Shown: positions 15,531 through 24,525, numbered from the stretch's first letter. The stretch is DNA of 35,706 bases from Stappia sp. (GCA_002722295.1 PBLF01000027.1:1-35706), one strand, 5' to 3'. A program made the numbers and translations. Notes: generated from the sequence alone by a model not told the origin.

Positions 15531-16918
15531 TCGACAGGGTCCGGTGTCTGTTTCTTCTGTTCTGGCACGGCCTTGAGCAGTCGGGAGACACTGCTCGACG
15601 CCGCGACGAGACCCGTTGCGGCAAAGGCTTCGTGGTTCTTTTCGATCTCGCCGAGATCGTAAAGATAGTTGACCATCAGCCCGAAGGACTGACGGCGTCC
15701 GTTGGCGGACGGATCGGCGTTCCAGTGCACGCGCTCCAGCCGCGCGCCATTGCCCAGATGGAACCGAGCGACGGGATCGAGCGGCCGGGTGCCCCGGCTT
15801 TTCTCGCGAACGAGATAATGGGCGCACAGCGCGCGAAGCGGCTCGCGCAGGGCCTCCGCCTGTTCCGCGTCATCAAGGACCGCGTTGACCGCATCGGTCG
15901 TGTCGCTTGCGGCGAGGCTTGCGCGGAACTCCGCCGGAAGGCTCTTCACGACGCTTCCCTCGCCGGCCTCGGCCGAACGTGTCAGCCATGCGCGGAAGCC
16001 CGGCACCGGCGACAGCGTCACGAAGGTCTTGAGGCCGGGCAGATCGCGCCGCAGTTCCTCCACCACCTGCTTGATCAGGAAGTTGCCGAAGGAGATGCCA
16101 CGCAGCCCTTCCTGGCAATTGGAGATGGAATAGAAGACGGCGGTCGTCGCCTCGCCGGCGGGCACCTCGTCCCGGTCCTCGGCAAGGATGGGGGGGATCG
16201 CGTCGGGGATCGCGCGCAGCAGCGCCACCTCGACGAAAATCAGAGGATCGTCGACAAGTGCCGGATGGAAAAAGGCATAGAGCCTGCGGTCGGGCAGCGC
16301 GATCCGCCGCCGCAGGTCCTCCCAGCCGTGGATCTCGTGCACCGCCTCATAGCGGATGATGCGCTCCAGCACCGCCGCCGGGGTCGACCAGTCGATGCGC
16401 TGCATCACCAGGAAGCCCCTGTTGAACCAGGACGAGAACAGGTGCTCGAAATCGACGTCGATGTCCTTCAGCTCAGGCGCCTCGCGCAGGAGGCCCAGCA
16501 GGTCCTTGCGCATCTTCACCAGCGCCGTGGTCCCTCCGGGAGCAAGGTTCAGCCGCCGGATGAGTTCCTGTCGGCGCGGTTCGGAGGCCGCGTGCAGCAC
16601 CCGCAGGCGCGCGGGGTCCCCGGGCGCCTCAAGCACCTCGCGGGCCGCAGCCGACATGCGCTCCCCGTCGGCCCCGAAGCGGGCGTGCAGTTCGAGAAAG
16701 AAGCTCTTGCGCTCCGTCGCGTCGAGCGCGGCATAGCTTGTCAGGATGTCGCGCGCGAGCGCCACGCCGGACGCCTCGCCGCGTCCGGACAGAAGCGCTT
16801 CGCACAGATCGCCGAGGCCCCGGCCGCTCGGACTGCGCTCACGGCGCAGATCGAGAAGCTGGCGGCCCTGCTCGGCGATCGAGGAGAGCAGGTCGTTGAA
16901 GAAGCTCGTGGAGTTCAT
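15527..16918 (-). CDS. matA: Malonyl-CoA decarboxylase
   Basis: A 463-residue enzyme of the eukaryote/rhizobial-type malonyl-CoA decarboxylase family (GNAT-fold catalytic domain), converting malonyl-CoA to acetyl-CoA and CO2. The N-terminal half is helical (oligomerisation). The catalytic half carries CQEGLRGISFGNFLIKQVVE with LKTFVTLSPVPGFRAWL, holding the conserved Ser/Thr-SPVPGF motif, and DPVARFHLGNGARLERVHWN with the conserved histidine of FHLGNGA, then SFGLMVNYLYDL. The start is the ATG at 16916-16918, which overlaps the DctM stop by 4 bp; a longer in-frame start would run into that gene. It is coupled to matB downstream. The symbol follows the rhizobial mat nomenclature. Confidence 0.92.
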   Translation of the reverse strand: MNSTSFFNDLLSSIAEQGRQLLDLRRERSPSGRGLGDLCEALLSGRGEASGVALARDILTSYAALDATERKSFFLELHARFGADGERMSAAAREVLEAPGDPARLRVLHAASEPRRQELIRRLNLAPGGTTALVKMRKDLLGLLREAPELKDIDVDFEHLFSSWFNRGFLVMQRIDWSTPAAVLERIIRYEAVHEIHGWEDLRRRIALPDRRLYAFFHPALVDDPLIFVEVALLRAIPDAIPPILAEDRDEVPAGEATTAVFYSISNCQEGLRGISFGNFLIKQVVEELRRDLPGLKTFVTLSPVPGFRAWLTRSAEAGEGSVVKSLPAEFRASLAASDTTDAVNAVLDDAEQAEALREPLRALCAHYLVREKSRGTRPLDPVARFHLGNGARLERVHWNADPSANGRRQSFGLMVNYLYDLGEIEKNHEAFAATGLVAASSSVSRLLKAVPEQKKQTPDPVE

Positions 16919-18231
16919 TGACCGGGTCCCATCACGAGGTCGGGAAGCAGAAGGGCGATCTGCGGAATGAAGCACAACAGAACGATGCCCAGCACCATGC
17001 AGCCCACATAGGGGATGGAGCCGCGCAGAACCTCGCCCAGAGAGATATTTGGTGCAATACCGTTGATAACATAGAGATTGAGGCCCACGGGTGGCGTGAT
17101 GAGCCCGATTTCCATGTTGATGGTCAGCACGATCGCGAACCAGTAGGGATCGAAGCCCGCCTGGATGATGATCGGCAGCAGGATCGGCGCCGTCATCAGG
17201 ATCACCGCCACCGGCGGCAGGAAGAACCCCGCGAACAGCAGGAACACGTTGATGATCGCCATCAGCACCCAGCGGTTCACGTCAAGATCGGCGATCCAGG
17301 CGGCGATGGTCTGGGTGATGAACAGCGACGACAGGGCGAAGGAGAACAGCTCCGAAGCGCCGATGATCATCATGATCATGACGCTTTCCTTCAGCGTGTC
17401 GCGGAAAAGCCCGGTGTAGAGCGAGGGCTTGAACAGCTTGTAGATCACCGCCACCAGCACGAGGCAGAGCAGCGCGCCCACGCCCGCCGCTTCAGAAGGC
17501 GTCGCCACACCGCCATAAAGCACAAAGAGGATCGCGACGATGATCGCCAGGAACGGCAGCACACGCGGCAGGACCTCGAAACGCTCCGCGAAGGAAAAGC
17601 GCCGCGTCACCATGTCCAGCCCGACGCCGCGCCGGCGACAGTCGTAGATCGTCCAGATCATGAACAGCGCGGTGAGCATGAAGCCCGGCACGAGACCGGC
17701 GAGGAACAGACGCCCGATCGAGGTTTCGGTGGCGATGCCGTAGACGATCAGCGTGATCGACGGCGGAATGAGAATGCCGAGCGTGCCGCCGGCGGCGATG
17801 GAGCCCGCCGCGATCTCGTTGGGATAGCCGCGCTTGGTCATCTCCGGGATGCCCATCTTGCCGATCGCGGCACAGGTGGCGGGCGAGGACCCGGACAGGG
17901 CGGCGAAGATCGAGCAGGCACCTAGGTTGGACAGCACGAGGCCGCCGGGCACCCGGTTCAGCCAGCGGTCCAGGGCCTCGTAGAGATCCTTGCCGGCGGG
18001 CGAGGAGGCCACGGCCGCGCCCATGAGGATGAACATGGGGATGGAGACGAGGCCGAAGGAGGCCAGGCCGCCGAAGAAGGTCTCCCCGAGAATGCTGAGA
18101 CTGCCCCAGCCATCGGCGAGAATGAGGGCCGCGATGGAGACGAAGCCCAGCGCGAAGGCGATCGGCACGCCGAGCGCGAGAAGACAGAGCAGGACGGCGA
18201 GAACGGCCCCGGCCCAAAGCATCGGTGTCAT
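16915..18231 (-). CDS. TRAP transporter large permease (DctM/MatM), probably malonate
   Basis: A 438-residue polytopic protein of the DctM family with 11-12 helices; it is the sodium-driven transport subunit. Family segments seen include LVSIPMFILMGAAVASSPAG, then GSSPATCAAIGKMGIPEMTK, GTLGILIPPSITLIVYGIAT and IGLITPPVGLNLYVINGIAP near the C-terminus. It overlaps DctQ upstream and the decarboxylase downstream by 4 bp each. Genetic coupling to malonate activation and decarboxylation makes malonate the probable substrate, as in the MatPQM TRAP carrier reported for Sinorhizobium meliloti. Confidence 0.9.
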   Translation of the reverse strand: MTPMLWAGAVLAVLLCLLALGVPIAFALGFVSIAALILADGWGSLSILGETFFGGLASFGLVSIPMFILMGAAVASSPAGKDLYEALDRWLNRVPGGLVLSNLGACSIFAALSGSSPATCAAIGKMGIPEMTKRGYPNEIAAGSIAAGGTLGILIPPSITLIVYGIATETSIGRLFLAGLVPGFMLTALFMIWTIYDCRRRGVGLDMVTRRFSFAERFEVLPRVLPFLAIIVAILFVLYGGVATPSEAAGVGALLCLVLVAVIYKLFKPSLYTGLFRDTLKESVMIMMIIGASELFSFALSSLFITQTIAAWIADLDVNRWVLMAIINVFLLFAGFFLPPVAVILMTAPILLPIIIQAGFDPYWFAIVLTINMEIGLITPPVGLNLYVINGIAPNISLGEVLRGSIPYVGCMVLGIVLLCFIPQIALLLPDLVMGPGQ

Positions 18232-18713
18232 TCGGCCACTCCGCAGATCTTCATGATTTCAGCGATGTACTGCAGCACCAGAACACCGATGCCGAGCGGC
18301 AGGGGAAACAGCGGGATCCACAGCGGGATCGCCCAGACCGTGTCTGTCCGCCAGCCGTAGGCCCAGGCCTCGTGCAGGTAGATCCAGCCGGACCAGGCAA
18401 GCAGGGCGCAAAAGGCGATGCCGAAGAGGCCGGACAGGATTTGCATGGCCTTGCGTGCGGGAAGCGGAAGGCTAGTCTGCACCACGTCGACATTCACGTG
18501 CCCCTTGTGCAGCAGCACGTAGGGCGAACCGAGGAAGGTGGCGGCGACCAGGGCGTAGATCACGTATTCGGTCTGCCAGATGGTGGAGCCGTTCAGGAAA
18601 TAGCGCACGATCACCATGTGGGTGACCACGAGCGCGGCGGAGGCGGTGAGCAGCATCGCGGCGGCGCCAAGCGCGCGCGACAGCGCCGTGATTGCAGTGA
18701 CATAGAAGGTCAT
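18228..18713 (-). CDS. TRAP transporter small permease (DctQ/MatQ)
   Basis: A 161-residue protein with four predicted helices, the small membrane subunit that pairs with DctM. The stretch LVVTHMVIVRYFLNGSTIWQ followed by TEYVIYALVAATFLGSPYVL and HKGHVNVDVVQ is characteristic of the DctQ family. Its stop overlaps the DctM start (18228-18231). It is separated from the binding-protein gene by a 148-bp gap with strong hairpins, which would allow the periplasmic subunit to be made in excess. Confidence 0.9.
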   Translation of the reverse strand: MTFYVTAITALSRALGAAAMLLTASAALVVTHMVIVRYFLNGSTIWQTEYVIYALVAATFLGSPYVLLHKGHVNVDVVQTSLPLPARKAMQILSGLFGIAFCALLAWSGWIYLHEAWAYGWRTDTVWAIPLWIPLFPLPLGIGVLVLQYIAEIMKICGVAE

Positions 18714-18818
18714 CGGGACGGCCTTCGGCTACGGTCGGGCCCGCGCGCATCGGCACGAGGCCGGCGTACGTGCCGAGAGAAAGGCCGGGACCGGTCAGAC
18801 CGGCCCCGGAGGGAAAGA

Positions 18819-18840
18819 CCCGTCGGCGCCAGCCGACGGG
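18819..18840 (-). terminator. Intergenic hairpin between dctP and dctQ (attenuator-like)
   Basis: CCCGTCGGC (18819-18827) and GCCGACGGG (18832-18840) form a perfect 9-bp stem with a 4-base loop. Read leftwards it is followed by TCTTTCCC, not a long T run, and by a second GC-rich dyad (GGCCGG...CCGGCC, about 18783-18805). It lies just past the binding-protein stop. Partial termination or mRNA stabilisation favouring DctP is the likely role. Confidence 0.5.
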
Positions 18841-18861
18841 CACAAGGCGAACCCGCCGCGA

Positions 18862-19866
18862 TCAGTCGACCGCGAGCGCCTTGGCGATCAGTTCCTCGCC
18901 GCCGGGAACGTTGTCGGCGAAGTTCTTGTAGGACGTCTCCTTGGCGATCGCGAGCCAGGCGTCATAGTTGTCGGCCGACATCTCGACGACTTCCACGCCC
19001 GCGTCCTCGAAGGCCTTGGTCATCTTCGCGTCGAGACCCTTCGCCTCGGCCGCGAAATAGTCCTCGGCCACCTTGCCCGCGGCCATCAGCGCGTCCTGCT
19101 GCTCCTTGGACAGCTTGTCCCAGCTGCGCTTGGACATCAGGATCGGCTCATACATGAACCACAGGGCATTGGCGCCCGGAGCCGTCAGGCAGGTGGTCTG
19201 TTCGTAGATTCGATAGGAGACGAACGAGCCGGACGAGGTGTTGGCCGCGTCGAGCACGCCGGTCTGCAGAGCGGTGTAGATCTCCGAGGACGGCATCGAG
19301 GAAATCGACGCACCAGCCCCCACGAGCATCTGCTCGAACGCCGGACCAGCCGCGCGCGTCACCTGGCCCTGCATCGACTCGGGCGACGTGATGCACTGCT
19401 TCTTGGACGCGAACCCGCCGGCGAGCCACGCATCCGCGATCACCACCACACCCGCGTCATTCACGATCTTCTTGATGTCGTCCATGAACGGCGAGGTGTT
19501 CAGGCGGGCGGCGCGGTCGTGGTTGCGCACGAGCCCAGGCATCAGTGTCGCCGAAAACTGCGGATGACGCCCGGAGGCGTAGTCCAGCGGAAAGGCGGAG
19601 ATGTCGAGCTGGCCCTTGGTCATGGCGCCCCACTGCTCACGCGCCTTGAACAGGGACTGGCCCGGATAGATCACGATCTCGACGCCGACGTCGGCCTTGG
19701 CCACCTCGCGCGCCAGGATCTGCACCATCTCGTCGCGCACGTCGCCCTTGCCGCCAGGCCACTGGTGCGAGGCCTTGAGTTTCACGTCGGCCGCACCGGC
19801 AGCCGGAATTGAAAGCGCCAGCGCCGTGGTTACCCCGAGCGCCAGCCGCGTCACAGTCTTGAGCAT
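18862..19866 (-). CDS. TRAP transporter substrate-binding protein (DctP/MatP), probably malonate
   Basis: A 334-residue periplasmic binding protein of the DctP family. Residues 1-26 are a signal peptide ending PAAGA|AD. The mature protein shows the family order: KLKASHQWPGGKGDVRDEMV at the start, VGVEIVIYPGQSLFKAREQW, the mid-region RAAGPAFEQMLVGAGASISS with the conserved carboxylate-binding arginine region, then MPSSEIYTALQTGVLDAANT and LSKEQQDALMAAGKVAEDYF. The ATG at 19864-19866 has GGGAGG upstream; the longer frame upstream crosses the operator and is not protein-like. First gene of the leftward mat operon, divergent from a GntR regulator. Ligand assignment rests on the operon. Confidence 0.9.
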   Translation of the reverse strand: MLKTVTRLALGVTTALALSIPAAGAADVKLKASHQWPGGKGDVRDEMVQILAREVAKADVGVEIVIYPGQSLFKAREQWGAMTKGQLDISAFPLDYASGRHPQFSATLMPGLVRNHDRAARLNTSPFMDDIKKIVNDAGVVVIADAWLAGGFASKKQCITSPESMQGQVTRAAGPAFEQMLVGAGASISSMPSSEIYTALQTGVLDAANTSSGSFVSYRIYEQTTCLTAPGANALWFMYEPILMSKRSWDKLSKEQQDALMAAGKVAEDYFAAEAKGLDAKMTKAFEDAGVEVVEMSADNYDAWLAIAKETSYKNFADNVPGGEELIAKALAVD

Positions 19867-20054
19867 GTCGTCCTCCCTTTCGACAACCGGCGGCATCGCG
19901 CCTCCGGCCTGGCCGGCTCCTCCGCCGGCGCGAAACGGAACGGCCTCCTCCAGGCCGATCCCCTCTGGTTCGAACGCAGGCCTGCTTCGTATGCAGGTTT
20001 CCCCTCCGCCGTGCGTCAAGGCAATCACGCGGCGCGCATCCAAGTCAACGCATT

Positions 20055-20064
20055 TTGTATACAA
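20055..20064. promoter_or_regulatory. Operator for the GntR/FCD regulator of the malonate operon
   Basis: TTGTATACAA is a perfect palindrome of the form bound by FCD-type GntR regulators. It lies between the divergent regulator and TRAP operon, 17 bp before the regulator ATG at 20082. A degenerate TTCGTATGCAG at 19986-19996 may be a second, weaker site closer to dctP. Confidence 0.65.
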
Positions 20065-20081
20065 GAGCAATCTTATTGCAT

Positions 20082-20792
20082 ATGTTCGTGGCCATGGACG
20101 ACGTCACCGCCCCTTCCCGACCGGCACTGCGGGCAGCCCGTGCCCTGCGCGAGGCGCTTGAGGACGATATCGCCTTTGGCGCATATCCTCCGGGAACGCG
20201 TCTGGACGAGGTTTCCCTGGCGCGCCGCTTCGGCGTTTCGCGCACGCCCATTCGCGAGGCACTGATCGAACTCGCCGCCTCCGGCCTTGTCGAGATCCGT
20301 CCGCGTCGTGGCGCCTTCGTGCGCGAGATCGGCATTCCGGCTCTGATCGAGATGTTCGAGGTGATGGCCGAGCTCGAGGCCATGTGCGGCCGTCTGGCCG
20401 CGCGCCGCATGACGGGTGACGACCACAGGGAGCTGCAGGCGGTGCATGGCGCCTGCGAGGACGCCGCCCGTTCCGGCGACCAGAACGAATACTTCATGGC
20501 GAACGAGACGTTCCACCACACGATCTACCGGATGAGCGGCAACGCGTTTCTGGCCGAGCAGGCGCGCGCGCTGCAGAACCGGCTCAAGCCCTACCGGCGG
20601 CTTCAGCTTCGTGTCGGAAACCGGGTGCGCAACTCGTTTTCGGAGCACCAGGCCATCGTCGACGCAATTATTGCCGGCGACACGGCGGCGACCGACGCCG
20701 CGTTGCGCGCGCATGTGCTTATCCAGGGCGAGCGGTTCAACGATTTCGTGGCCTCGCTCGCCGCCGCGGGAAAGAGCCGCCCCGCCACCTGA
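20082..20792 (+). CDS. GntR-family (FCD domain) regulator of the malonate operon
   Basis: A 236-residue regulator. The N-terminal winged helix is ALREALEDDIAFGAYPPGTR, then LARRFGVSRTPIREALIELA and GLVEIRPRRGAFVREI. The remaining two thirds are an all-helical FCD ligand domain with the metal/ligand histidines expected in NETFHHTIY and SFSEHQAIVDAI; such domains bind small carboxylates. The start is ATG 20082 or ATG 20094; a TTG further up would place the operator inside the gene. Divergence from the malonate TRAP genes plus the TTGTATACAA site indicate that it represses the operon and itself, with malonate or malonyl-CoA as the likely inducer. Confidence 0.87.
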   Translation: MFVAMDDVTAPSRPALRAARALREALEDDIAFGAYPPGTRLDEVSLARRFGVSRTPIREALIELAASGLVEIRPRRGAFVREIGIPALIEMFEVMAELEAMCGRLAARRMTGDDHRELQAVHGACEDAARSGDQNEYFMANETFHHTIYRMSGNAFLAEQARALQNRLKPYRRLQLRVGNRVRNSFSEHQAIVDAIIAGDTAATDAALRAHVLIQGERFNDFVASLAAAGKSRPAT

Positions 20793-20806
20793 TCGCGGAC
20801 GCGAAA

Positions 20807-20834
20807 AAGCCGGACAGGTCGCCCTGTCCGGCTT
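20807..20834 (-). terminator. Intrinsic terminator between convergent genes
   Basis: AAGCCGGACAGG (20807-20818) and CCTGTCCGGCTT (20823-20834) form a perfect 12-bp stem with loop TCGC. Read leftwards it ends in TTTTTCGC, a good terminator for the L,D-transpeptidase gene. On the plus strand it lies just after the GntR gene and has an A-tract before it, so it may act in both directions. Confidence 0.82.
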
Positions 20835-20879
20835 CAGAAACGCGACCGCAAACCGGCCTACCGCAAACCGGCCTCCAGA

Positions 20880-21608
20880 TCAGGACGTCTTCTGCGCCTT
20901 CGACAGCACCACGACCTTTGTGTGGGTCGGCACGCGCTCGAACAGGTCCATCACGTCCTGGTTCCACATGCGGATGCAGCCGGACGACACGCTGCGCCCG
21001 ATGCTCGAGGGCTGCTTGGTGCCGTGGATGCGATACAGCGTGTCGACACTGCCCTGCCAGAGGTCCAGCGCTCGCGCGCCGAGCGGGTTCTTGGGCCCGC
21101 GCGGATAGCCGTCCTTCCAGTATTTCTCCAGGTGCGGGTTGCGCGCGATCATCTCCCGTGGAGGGCGCCAGAGCGGCCAAACGCGCTTGACCCGGATCTT
21201 GGCATCGCCCGACCAGGCGAAACCGGCCTTGCCGACGCCGATGCCGTAGCGCAGCGCCTTGCCGCCCGGAAGGACCAGATACAGGAACTTGGAATAGGGA
21301 TCGACGACAACGGTTCCCGAAGGCTGCCCGCCGTCGTAATCGACGACCTGGCGCCAGTACTTGCGGTCGAAGTTCTTGTAGGGAATGGCCGGGACCTTGA
21401 AATCGTAGTCCGTGCGCGCCGCATAGGCCGCCGCATAGTCGAAATCGTCGCCGGGAAGCGGCGGATGGCTCGCCCCGGTCAGGCTCGCGGCCGTGTTCGT
21501 GGAGACGCCCGTCGACTGGCAGGCGGCCACGACGAGCGGCAATCCGACCACAAAGGCCCGCCGGCTCAGCATGCCGGTTCCTGCAAGATCGTCCTCGTTC
21601 GACGCCAT
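20880..21608 (-). CDS. L,D-transpeptidase (YkuD domain), Tat/lipoprotein-type leader
   Basis: A 242-residue cell-wall enzyme that forms 3-3 cross-links or attaches proteins to peptidoglycan. The leader SRRAFVVGLPLVVAAC combines a twin-arginine-like motif with a lipobox ending at Cys30, so it is probably a periplasmic lipoprotein. The YkuD domain runs from about residue 97 (GTVVVDPYSKFLYLVLPGGK) to the active site IHGTKQPSSIGRSVSSGCIR, with His near 193 and the catalytic Cys at about 211. The ATG at 21608 is chosen; the ATG at 21572 (MLSRRAF) is equally plausible and would give a leader of ordinary length. It stands alone, ending at a good terminator. Confidence 0.87.
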   Translation of the reverse strand: MASNEDDLAGTGMLSRRAFVVGLPLVVAACQSTGVSTNTAASLTGASHPPLPGDDFDYAAAYAARTDYDFKVPAIPYKNFDRKYWRQVVDYDGGQPSGTVVVDPYSKFLYLVLPGGKALRYGIGVGKAGFAWSGDAKIRVKRVWPLWRPPREMIARNPHLEKYWKDGYPRGPKNPLGARALDLWQGSVDTLYRIHGTKQPSSIGRSVSSGCIRMWNQDVMDLFERVPTHTKVVVLSKAQKTS

Positions 21609-21811
21609 GAATTCTCGCTCCAGAAGGTGTCGCCTCGACACATGCGGTTCTTCTATCCCATCATGCGGGACGAAGCGAGTGCAGGCGCGCAACGCTTGCC
21701 GGGATTGTTTGGCCGTGACAAACCGTCCAGGAAGCCTACATTTCGCATCGGCGCGCTCCTTAGGCCCCCTGGATCACGCCATCCGACCAGCGGGGACCCA
21801 TCCTGGGTGAA

Positions 21812-22546
21812 ATGACCGTACTCGAAGACGACATGGACGGCCGCCGGACAACGCTGAAGGCGGCGGTGGCCGAAACGATCGCGCTGCGTATCCTCGACGG
21901 CACCTACCCTGCCGACCACACGCTTCCCACCGAGGCCGACCTGCTCGGCGAACTCGGGGTCAGCCGGACCTGCCTGCGCGAGGCGCTGCAGATTCTCGTC
22001 GGAAAGGGCCTGATCTCGTCCCGTCCCAAGCACGGCACGCGGGTTCGCCCGTCGGTCGACTGGAACTTCCTCGACAGCGACATGCTCACCTGGCGGCGCA
22101 AGGTGGTGCCGCAGCACATCATCCTGGGCGAACTCGTCAGGGTTCGGGAACTGGTCGAGCCGGAAGCAGCGGCGCTTGCCGCGCGCCACGCCGACGCGCA
22201 GACCGTTTCCGAGATGCGTGAGGCACTTCACGCCATGGGTATCGCCGATGGCGCCCGGACGCCCGAAACCCTGGACGCGGACGTGCGCTTTCATCGCCTG
22301 ATCCTCGCCAGCAGCGGCAATGCGCTCATCTCCGGTCTCGGCGCCTGCATCGAGAACGCATTGCGCGCCTCGATCGTCATCACCTCCGACCCCCGCGTGA
22401 CCGATCCGATCGCCATCGCCCAGCACGCACACGTTCTGGAGGCCATCGAACGCCGCGACGCGGAGGGCGCTCGCGCGGCCATGGCGGAGCTCATCGGCCT
22501 GACCCGCGCGATGCTGGTACGTGCAGGGGCCCTTCGCACGGGCTGA
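21812..22546 (+). CDS. FadR-subfamily GntR transcriptional regulator
   Basis: A 244-residue regulator. The winged helix is AVAETIALRILDGTYPADHT, then LGELGVSRTCLREALQILVG and GLISSRPKHGTRVRP. The FCD domain has the expected pattern (LGELVRVRELVEPEAAALAA, DADVRFHRLILASSGNALIS, AQHAHVLEAIERRDAEGARA). The segment after the wing, RPSVDWNFLDSDMLTW, resembles regulators of sugar-acid catabolism of the DgoR/GalR-like type. No catabolic operon adjoins it: upstream is the divergent L,D-transpeptidase and downstream, 137 bp on, the ABC-F gene. Its targets probably lie elsewhere. An alternative ATG is at 21833. Confidence 0.83.
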   Translation: MTVLEDDMDGRRTTLKAAVAETIALRILDGTYPADHTLPTEADLLGELGVSRTCLREALQILVGKGLISSRPKHGTRVRPSVDWNFLDSDMLTWRRKVVPQHIILGELVRVRELVEPEAAALAARHADAQTVSEMREALHAMGIADGARTPETLDADVRFHRLILASSGNALISGLGACIENALRASIVITSDPRVTDPIAIAQHAHVLEAIERRDAEGARAAMAELIGLTRAMLVRAGALRTG

Positions 22547-22683
22547 AGCCGCCGGCGCGCCGACCACCGGCTCTCACCTCACCATCTTGTGCCCCGCCTC
22601 GTCCTCTCTTACCAATGCCGCGGCGCGGACGTTCGTCCGCCAGCGCGACATCACCCGTTCCACAGCCTGCAACGCGAGACTAC

Positions 22684-24501
22684 ATGGCCCCTCCCCTGCT
22701 TCACCTTCGCGACATCGCACTCACCTTCGGAGGCACGCCGCTGCTGACCTCCGCCGAGCTGCAGGTGGGGGAAGGCGACCGGATCGGCCTTGTGGGACGC
22801 AACGGCTGCGGCAAGTCGACCCTGCTCAAGATCGCCGCCGGGATGATCGAGGCCGACAGCGGCGAGCGTTTCGTGCAGCCCGGCCGGACCATCCGCTACC
22901 TGCCGCAGGAACCGGACCTCTCCGCCCACGAGACCGTGCTGGACTATGCAAGCGCCGGCCTCGCGCCCGGCGATGAGCCCTATCGCGTCCAGTATCTGCT
23001 CGAGGTGCTGGGTCTTACCGGAAACGAGAGCCCGGCCGCCCTCTCGGGTGGCGAGAAGCGTCGCGCCGCCCTTGCCCGGACGCTCGCTCCCGAGCCGGAC
23101 ATCCTGCTGCTCGACGAGCCGACGAACCACCTCGACCTTCCCGCCATCGAGTGGCTTGAGGGAGAGCTTGCCTCGATGAAGTCGGCGCTGGTGCTCATCA
23201 GCCACGACCGCCGTTTTCTCTCCGACCTGACCCGCGCGACCGTGTGGATCGATCGCGGCATCGCGCGCCGCCTCGACAGGGGCTTCGCCCATTTCGAGGC
23301 CTGGCGGGACGAGGTCTTCGAGCAGGAGGAACGCGACCAGCAGAAGCTCGCGCAGAAGATCAAGCGCGAGGAACACTGGATGACCTACGGCGTGACGGCA
23401 CGGCGCAAGCGCAACATGCGCCGCGTGCGCGAACTCGCCGACCTGCGCGCCCAGAAGAAGAACCATCGCGGGCCGCAGGGCACCGTGAAGCTCTCCGTCG
23501 GCGAGACGGAGGTCTCGGGCAAGCGTGTCATCGAGGCCTTCGGGATCTCCAAGGATTTCGGCAACGGTCCCATCGTGCGCGACTTCTCGACCAGAATCCT
23601 GCGCGGTGACCGGGTGGGACTCGTCGGCGCCAACGGCGCCGGCAAGACCACGCTGCTGAAGATGCTGACGGGAGAGCTCGAGCCGGACACCGGGTCGGTG
23701 ACCATCGGGACGTCGCTGACCATGGTGACGATGGACCAGGGCCGCGCCTCACTGAAGGACGATGACACGGTCTCGGAGGTCCTGACCGGTTCCGGCGGCG
23801 ACACCGTGATGCTGCCCGACGGGCCTCGACACGTGATCTCCTACATGAAGGATTTCCTGTTCTCGCCAGAACAGGCCCGCACCCCGGTCTCCGCGCTGTC
23901 GGGCGGTGAGCGCGGACGTCTCATGCTCGCCCGCGCGCTGGCGCGCTCCTCGAACCTTCTGGTGCTCGACGAGCCGACCAACGATCTCGACCTCGAGACG
24001 CTGGACCTCTTGCAGGAAATGCTGGCCGACTATCCGGGCACCGTGCTGCTCGTCAGCCACGACCGCGACTTTCTTGACCGTGTCGCGACATCGGTGATCT
24101 TCGCGGAAGGTGACGGCCTGTGGCGCGAATATGCCGGCGGATACTCGGACATGCTTGCCCAGCGCGGCGCCGGCGTCACGGCGCGGAAGGCACAGGCCGC
24201 GCCTGCGCCGAAATCTGCGCCTGCAAAGGGCGAGACATCATCCGAACGCCCGAAGAAGAAGTCGAAGCTTACCTTCTCCCAGCAGCACCAGCTCAAGACG
24301 CTTCCCGGCGAGATCGAGAAGCTCAATCGCGAGATCGCGAAGCTTCAGGGCGAGCTGGAAGATCCGGACCTCTACGCCCGCGAGCCCAAACGGTTCGACA
24401 CCTTGATGGCGAAGCTCACCGACCTCCAGTCGAAGCTCTCGGACGCCGAGGACACCTGGCTGGAGCTGGAAATGCTGGCGGAAGAGGATGCGGCCGGCTG
24501 A
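22684..24501 (+). CDS. uup: Uup-like ABC-F ATPase
   Basis: A 605-residue cytosolic ABC-F protein with two ATPase domains and no membrane part. Domain one has Walker A GRNGCGKST (residues 38-46), LSGGEKRRAALART and ILLLDEPTNHLD. An arm/linker with KKNHRGPQGTVKLSVGETEV separates it from domain two (GANGAGKTT, LSGGERGRLMLARALARSSN, LLVLDEPTNDLD). The C-terminal extension is a lysine-rich linker followed by a coiled coil (LKTLPGEIEKLNREIAKLQG) as in Uup, which binds branched DNA or ribosomes and limits transposon excision and ribosome collisions. The ATG at 22684 is chosen as the earlier frame is not family-like. It converges with the NO-response genes with 24 bp between stops. Confidence 0.88.
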   Translation: MAPPLLHLRDIALTFGGTPLLTSAELQVGEGDRIGLVGRNGCGKSTLLKIAAGMIEADSGERFVQPGRTIRYLPQEPDLSAHETVLDYASAGLAPGDEPYRVQYLLEVLGLTGNESPAALSGGEKRRAALARTLAPEPDILLLDEPTNHLDLPAIEWLEGELASMKSALVLISHDRRFLSDLTRATVWIDRGIARRLDRGFAHFEAWRDEVFEQEERDQQKLAQKIKREEHWMTYGVTARRKRNMRRVRELADLRAQKKNHRGPQGTVKLSVGETEVSGKRVIEAFGISKDFGNGPIVRDFSTRILRGDRVGLVGANGAGKTTLLKMLTGELEPDTGSVTIGTSLTMVTMDQGRASLKDDDTVSEVLTGSGGDTVMLPDGPRHVISYMKDFLFSPEQARTPVSALSGGERGRLMLARALARSSNLLVLDEPTNDLDLETLDLLQEMLADYPGTVLLVSHDRDFLDRVATSVIFAEGDGLWREYAGGYSDMLAQRGAGVTARKAQAAPAPKSAPAKGETSSERPKKKSKLTFSQQHQLKTLPGEIEKLNREIAKLQGELEDPDLYAREPKRFDTLMAKLTDLQSKLSDAEDTWLELEMLAEEDAAG

Positions 24502-24525
24502 CGTCGGCGCCTCCGGGGGGCCAAT

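Noticed and set aside
13938..15662. Long plus-strand open frame of 574 codons opposite matB.
   Set aside because: The minus strand encodes an unmistakable malonyl-CoA synthetase with all ANL motifs; the opposite frame is a composition artefact.
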